From Lachnospiraceae bacterium (lineage in GTDB: Bacteria; Bacillota; Clostridia; Lachnospirales; Lachnospiraceae): DNA of 6,076 bases. Location of the stretch: NCBI GenBank assembly GCA_003488965.1, contig DNJW01000077.1, positions 1 to 6,076 of the forward strand, read 5' to 3'. Below are positions 3,902 through 6,076 of the stretch, piece by piece (the stretch's first letter is position 1; each line of letters starts with the position of its first letter). The position numbers and the translations under genes are program-made. Under the pieces are notes generated by a model, which saw only the letters and a list, made by a program, of their open reading frames with translations, made no database searches and was not told the DNA's origin.

Positions 3902-5886
3902 ATTGTAAACTGATTCATAATATCATTTAACTGCTCAATTACCTGGCTCAACTCATAAACTGCATTTTCGATTTTCAGCATTTCCTCGTTTTCATCTTCT
4001 ACTTTAACCAGAATATTCTGACTGGATGCAGACAATTCTTGTGTTTCTGAAGAAATATCTGAGAACTGGTCTACAATTTTATCTTTATTGGTATTTAATA
4101 TTTCAACAGCGGATTCCAGCCCATGAATATCACTGCCGACCCTTGTGATTTCGCCATTAATCTGTTCAAATACATTTCTGGCTGTATCCATGGCATCCAT
4201 ACATTTTTCAGTTTCATCCTTCATGGAAAACATCTGGCTGCTGACTGCCCCAATCTCATTTTGAATTTCGGTAATAATAGAAGTAATATTGGTAGTAGCC
4301 TTGCTTGTTTCATGAGCAAGCTTGCCAATTTCTTCCGCAACAACAGCAAAGCCTTTTCCTGCCTCACCAGCCCTTGCCGCTTCAATGCTTGCATTCAGGG
4401 ACAGAAGGGAAGTCTGTTCCGCAATATCGCTGATAGTCTGGGAAATATCATCAATTGTTTTGGAACGCTCTTCCAGCTTGGAAACAGTATGATATGCTTC
4501 ATCCTGAATGTCCCTTGTCCTGCCGATCTGATCAGAAAGCTGTGCAATGGATTTCACACCATTTAAACTCTGGTTCATGGTTTTTGAAGCACTTTCGTTC
4601 ATACTTTCCGTACTGGACACAATCTTATTAATTTCCTCAGCAAAATCGTTAAGCGAAGTATTGGCTATCTGTATCTGCTCTGCTTCCTCCTCAATGGCTG
4701 AAAAAATTTCATTTATGGTCTGCCTTACTACTGTATTATTGGTAATCAGGGAATTTACGGAATCATTTACATTTTCAAACTGAGTGGACAACGTAACGGT
4801 GGAGTTTTCCATCTGCCGAATAATAGCGCTTAAGGTGTTCTGTAATTCCAATACTGCCTTGTTCATTTTTCCCAGTTCATCTTTATTTTTTATTTTTGTA
4901 ATATCAATATCCTTTAAATTCAGCTCCTTTAAATGATTAATCTGCTTATGGATTCTGGAAATCGGCTTTGTAATGCTTCCTGCATAAATAATAACCGCAA
5001 CAGCAGTTATAACAGTGGAAAGCAGTGTGACTATCAATAATACAACAGATATCCGGTTAATGGGATTTTCATAGGATGCTGTAGGTATAACCAAAATTTC
5101 CCGCCAGCCATTTGAGGCTACGCCGGCACTCTTTATATACTTGCTTGCACCGTCATAATCCACAATAGCTGTTCCTTCCTTTATACCGGCTTCATAACTG
5201 CCGCCTAAAATATCACTGGTGGAATACTGGACTTCCCCGTCTGACACAAATTCACTATTAGGATGCATCAGAATAACGCCCTCTGAATTGGTTAAAAATC
5301 CATAACTTCCATCTTCAGAATCAATAATTTCATTCATTGTTTCAAATAGGGTAACCAGCATCAGGTCCATGTTGACAACACCTTTCATACCGGAAGCCGT
5401 TTCAAAGGACTTGGAAACACTGATAACAATATTTCCGGTAACGGTATCTACATAAGGCTCGCCAAAAAATTTTTTCCCCCCTGCTGATACGGCACCCGTA
5501 TACCATGGTCTTCCTGTACAATCCCAGTCAGCATCCGGATACCAGCCGGTTCCGTCGATGAACTGCTTATTGTCAAAACCAACATTAATATTGCTGGCAT
5601 TTTCGTTATTTGCAGTAAGCTGCTCCATATAAGCACGAATAGAAGCATCATCAATTGATGACAATGTTTCAAAGTACGAGCATGCCGCATCTACATCTCT
5701 TGTATTTGCCTGCAGCCAGCTGTCAATCACAGCCGCATAATATTCAACCTGCTGCCCATGCAGCATTTCGTTGGATTCGGTCAGGCTGTTCTTGGTGATA
5801 AGACTTGCACTTATCATGGCAATCAGCAAACATCCGACACAAATCACAGAAAACATTACTGTTAATCTCACCCTGATACTTTTCAT
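3898..5886 (-). CDS. Methyl-accepting chemotaxis protein with dCache sensor domain
   Basis: This 662-residue transmembrane chemoreceptor would signal through CheW and CheA to the flagellar motor or a similar output. The order is: membrane helix 1 (about 7-30), extracellular double-Cache domain (about 35-275), membrane helix 2 (about 280-302), HAMP (about 303-357, with P308 and DELG at 336-339), then a long coiled-coil signalling domain to the end. The kinase-control tip is unmistakable: [20 protein letters not shown] followed by [10 protein letters not shown] (about 488-519). The Cache domain has the classic GRPWY (125-129) and FGEPYVD (141-147) motifs. Residues W121, R126, W128, Y129, Y145 and D174 resemble the amino-acid-binding pattern of this domain class. 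The C-terminus (NQFTI) lacks a CheR-tethering pentapeptide. The start at 5886 follows AGGGG by seven bases. No other che or flagellar gene is in view, so it is a solitary receptor gene, convergent with the membrane-protein operon. Confidence 0.96.
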   Translation of the reverse strand: MKSIRVRLTVMFSVICVGCLLIAMISASLITKNSLTESNEMLHGQQVEYYAAVIDSWLQANTRDVDAACSYFETLSSIDDASIRAYMEQLTANNENASNINVGFDNKQFIDGTGWYPDADWDCTGRPWYTGAVSAGGKKFFGEPYVDTVTGNIVISVSKSFETASGMKGVVNMDLMLVTLFETMNEIIDSEDGSYGFLTNSEGVILMHPNSEFVSDGEVQYSTSDILGGSYEAGIKEGTAIVDYDGASKYIKSAGVASNGWREILVIPTASYENPINRISVVLLIVTLLSTVITAVAVIIYAGSITKPISRIHKQINHLKELNLKDIDITKIKNKDELGKMNKAVLELQNTLSAIIRQMENSTVTLSTQFENVNDSVNSLITNNTVVRQTINEIFSAIEEEAEQIQIANTSLNDFAEEINKIVSSTESMNESASKTMNQSLNGVKSIAQLSDQIGRTRDIQDEAYHTVSKLEERSKTIDDISQTISDIAEQTSLLSLNASIEAARAGEAGKGFAVVAEEIGKLAHETSKATTNITSIITEIQNEIGAVSSQMFSMKDETEKCMDAMDTARNVFEQINGEITRVGSDIHGLESAVEILNTNKDKIVDQFSDISSETQELSASSQNILVKVEDENEEMLKIENAVYELSQVIEQLNDIMNQFTI

Positions 5887-5924
5887 TTTTATACCCCTGC
5901 ATTCTCTTTATTTTTTCTTGAGTT

Positions 5925-6074
5925 TCATTTATATTTAATTTTATCATAATTATCAGAAATTGTATAGCTTATCCTGTTTTGGACAGCTTTGAAATAGAAG
6001 TCAGATTTTAAGGCGTCCGCAGATTGTAGCAGTTCAGCCTTGCTTGTTCCTTCTGCCCGCTTCGTTGTACGGAC
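5925..6074 (-). other. Open frame at the right edge, possible gene tail or dispersed repeat
   Basis: On the minus strand a frame enters from the window edge and stays open for 49 codons to a TGA at 5927-5925. It includes GTSKAELLQSADALKSDFYF, which looks more like protein than random sequence. A second minus frame (6076-6008) is also open and reads ...QARLNCYNLRTP before TAA. Open frames in more than one register fit a repeat as well as a gene. If real, its stop codon overlaps the chemoreceptor promoter. I cannot assign a product. Confidence 0.25.
5928..5956 (-). promoter_or_regulatory. Probable promoter of the chemoreceptor gene
   Basis: On the minus strand CTGATA (5956-5951) and TATAAA (5933-5928) are 17 bases apart, giving a leader of about 35 bases before the ATG at 5886. 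The region is AT-rich, so chance matches are easier. I looked for a flagellar sigma-28 type promoter (TAAA and CCGATAA-like boxes) and saw none. Confidence 0.45.
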
Positions 6075-6076
6075 TC

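Noticed and set aside
4123..4783. Plus-strand frames of 147 and 78 codons antisense to the chemoreceptor
   Set aside because: These are shadows of the coiled-coil coding sequence, with no promoter or ribosome site.
5744..5947. Minus-strand 67-codon frame over the chemoreceptor start
   Set aside because: It overlaps the chemoreceptor N-terminal coding region and promoter in another frame; the chemoreceptor frame is clearly the real one.

Overview
The window looks like chromosomal DNA of a Gram-positive anaerobe of the Clostridia, most likely the Lachnospiraceae. The grounds are strong AGGAGG-type ribosome sites, sigma-A type promoters, short intergenic gaps, Firmicutes-style protein sequences and moderately low GC. 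The genus cannot be fixed from the sequence alone. Base composition is patchy: the left edge and the chemoreceptor gene are AT-rich, while the TetR/membrane-protein cluster in the middle is clearly richer in GC.

Layout. Positions 1-211 hold the 3' end of a plus-strand gene, interrupted by a stop codon or frameshift, with weak C-terminal resemblance to P-loop nucleotide kinases. A hairpin at 215-238 separates it from a convergent 213-residue orphan gene (223-864, minus). That gene diverges from a YgjP/DUF45-type zinc metallopeptidase (1049-1735, plus). Each of the two has a readable promoter in the 184-base gap between them. The 308-base gap 1736-2043 is mostly a 197-base inverted-repeat element (1754-1950) with arms of 52 bases and, in its centre, a hairpin that looks like a bidirectional terminator.

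A compact three-gene unit follows: a TetR-family regulator (2044-2601), a 4-helix membrane protein (2706-3140) and a 7-helix membrane protein (3158-3823). The regulator is preceded by a full-consensus promoter, TTGACA-N17-TATAAT, with a 15-base palindrome over the expected transcription start. The same core, TGAAC-N3-GTTCA, recurs at 2677-2689 just before the ribosome site of the first membrane gene. The simplest reading is that the TetR protein controls itself and both membrane proteins through two copies of one operator. The job of the membrane proteins is unknown. The 7-helix protein has a predicted outside-N/inside-C topology, buried polar residues in helix 2 and a lysine inside helix 7.

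The right third is a convergent 662-residue methyl-accepting chemotaxis protein (3898-5886, minus). It has an extracellular dCache domain whose ligand-pocket residues resemble the amino-acid-binding motif of this sensor class. Its own promoter lies at 5928-5956. The last 120 bases contain an open frame on the minus strand that may be the tail of another gene or part of a dispersed repeat. No rRNA, tRNA, CRISPR array, transposase or riboswitch was recognised.
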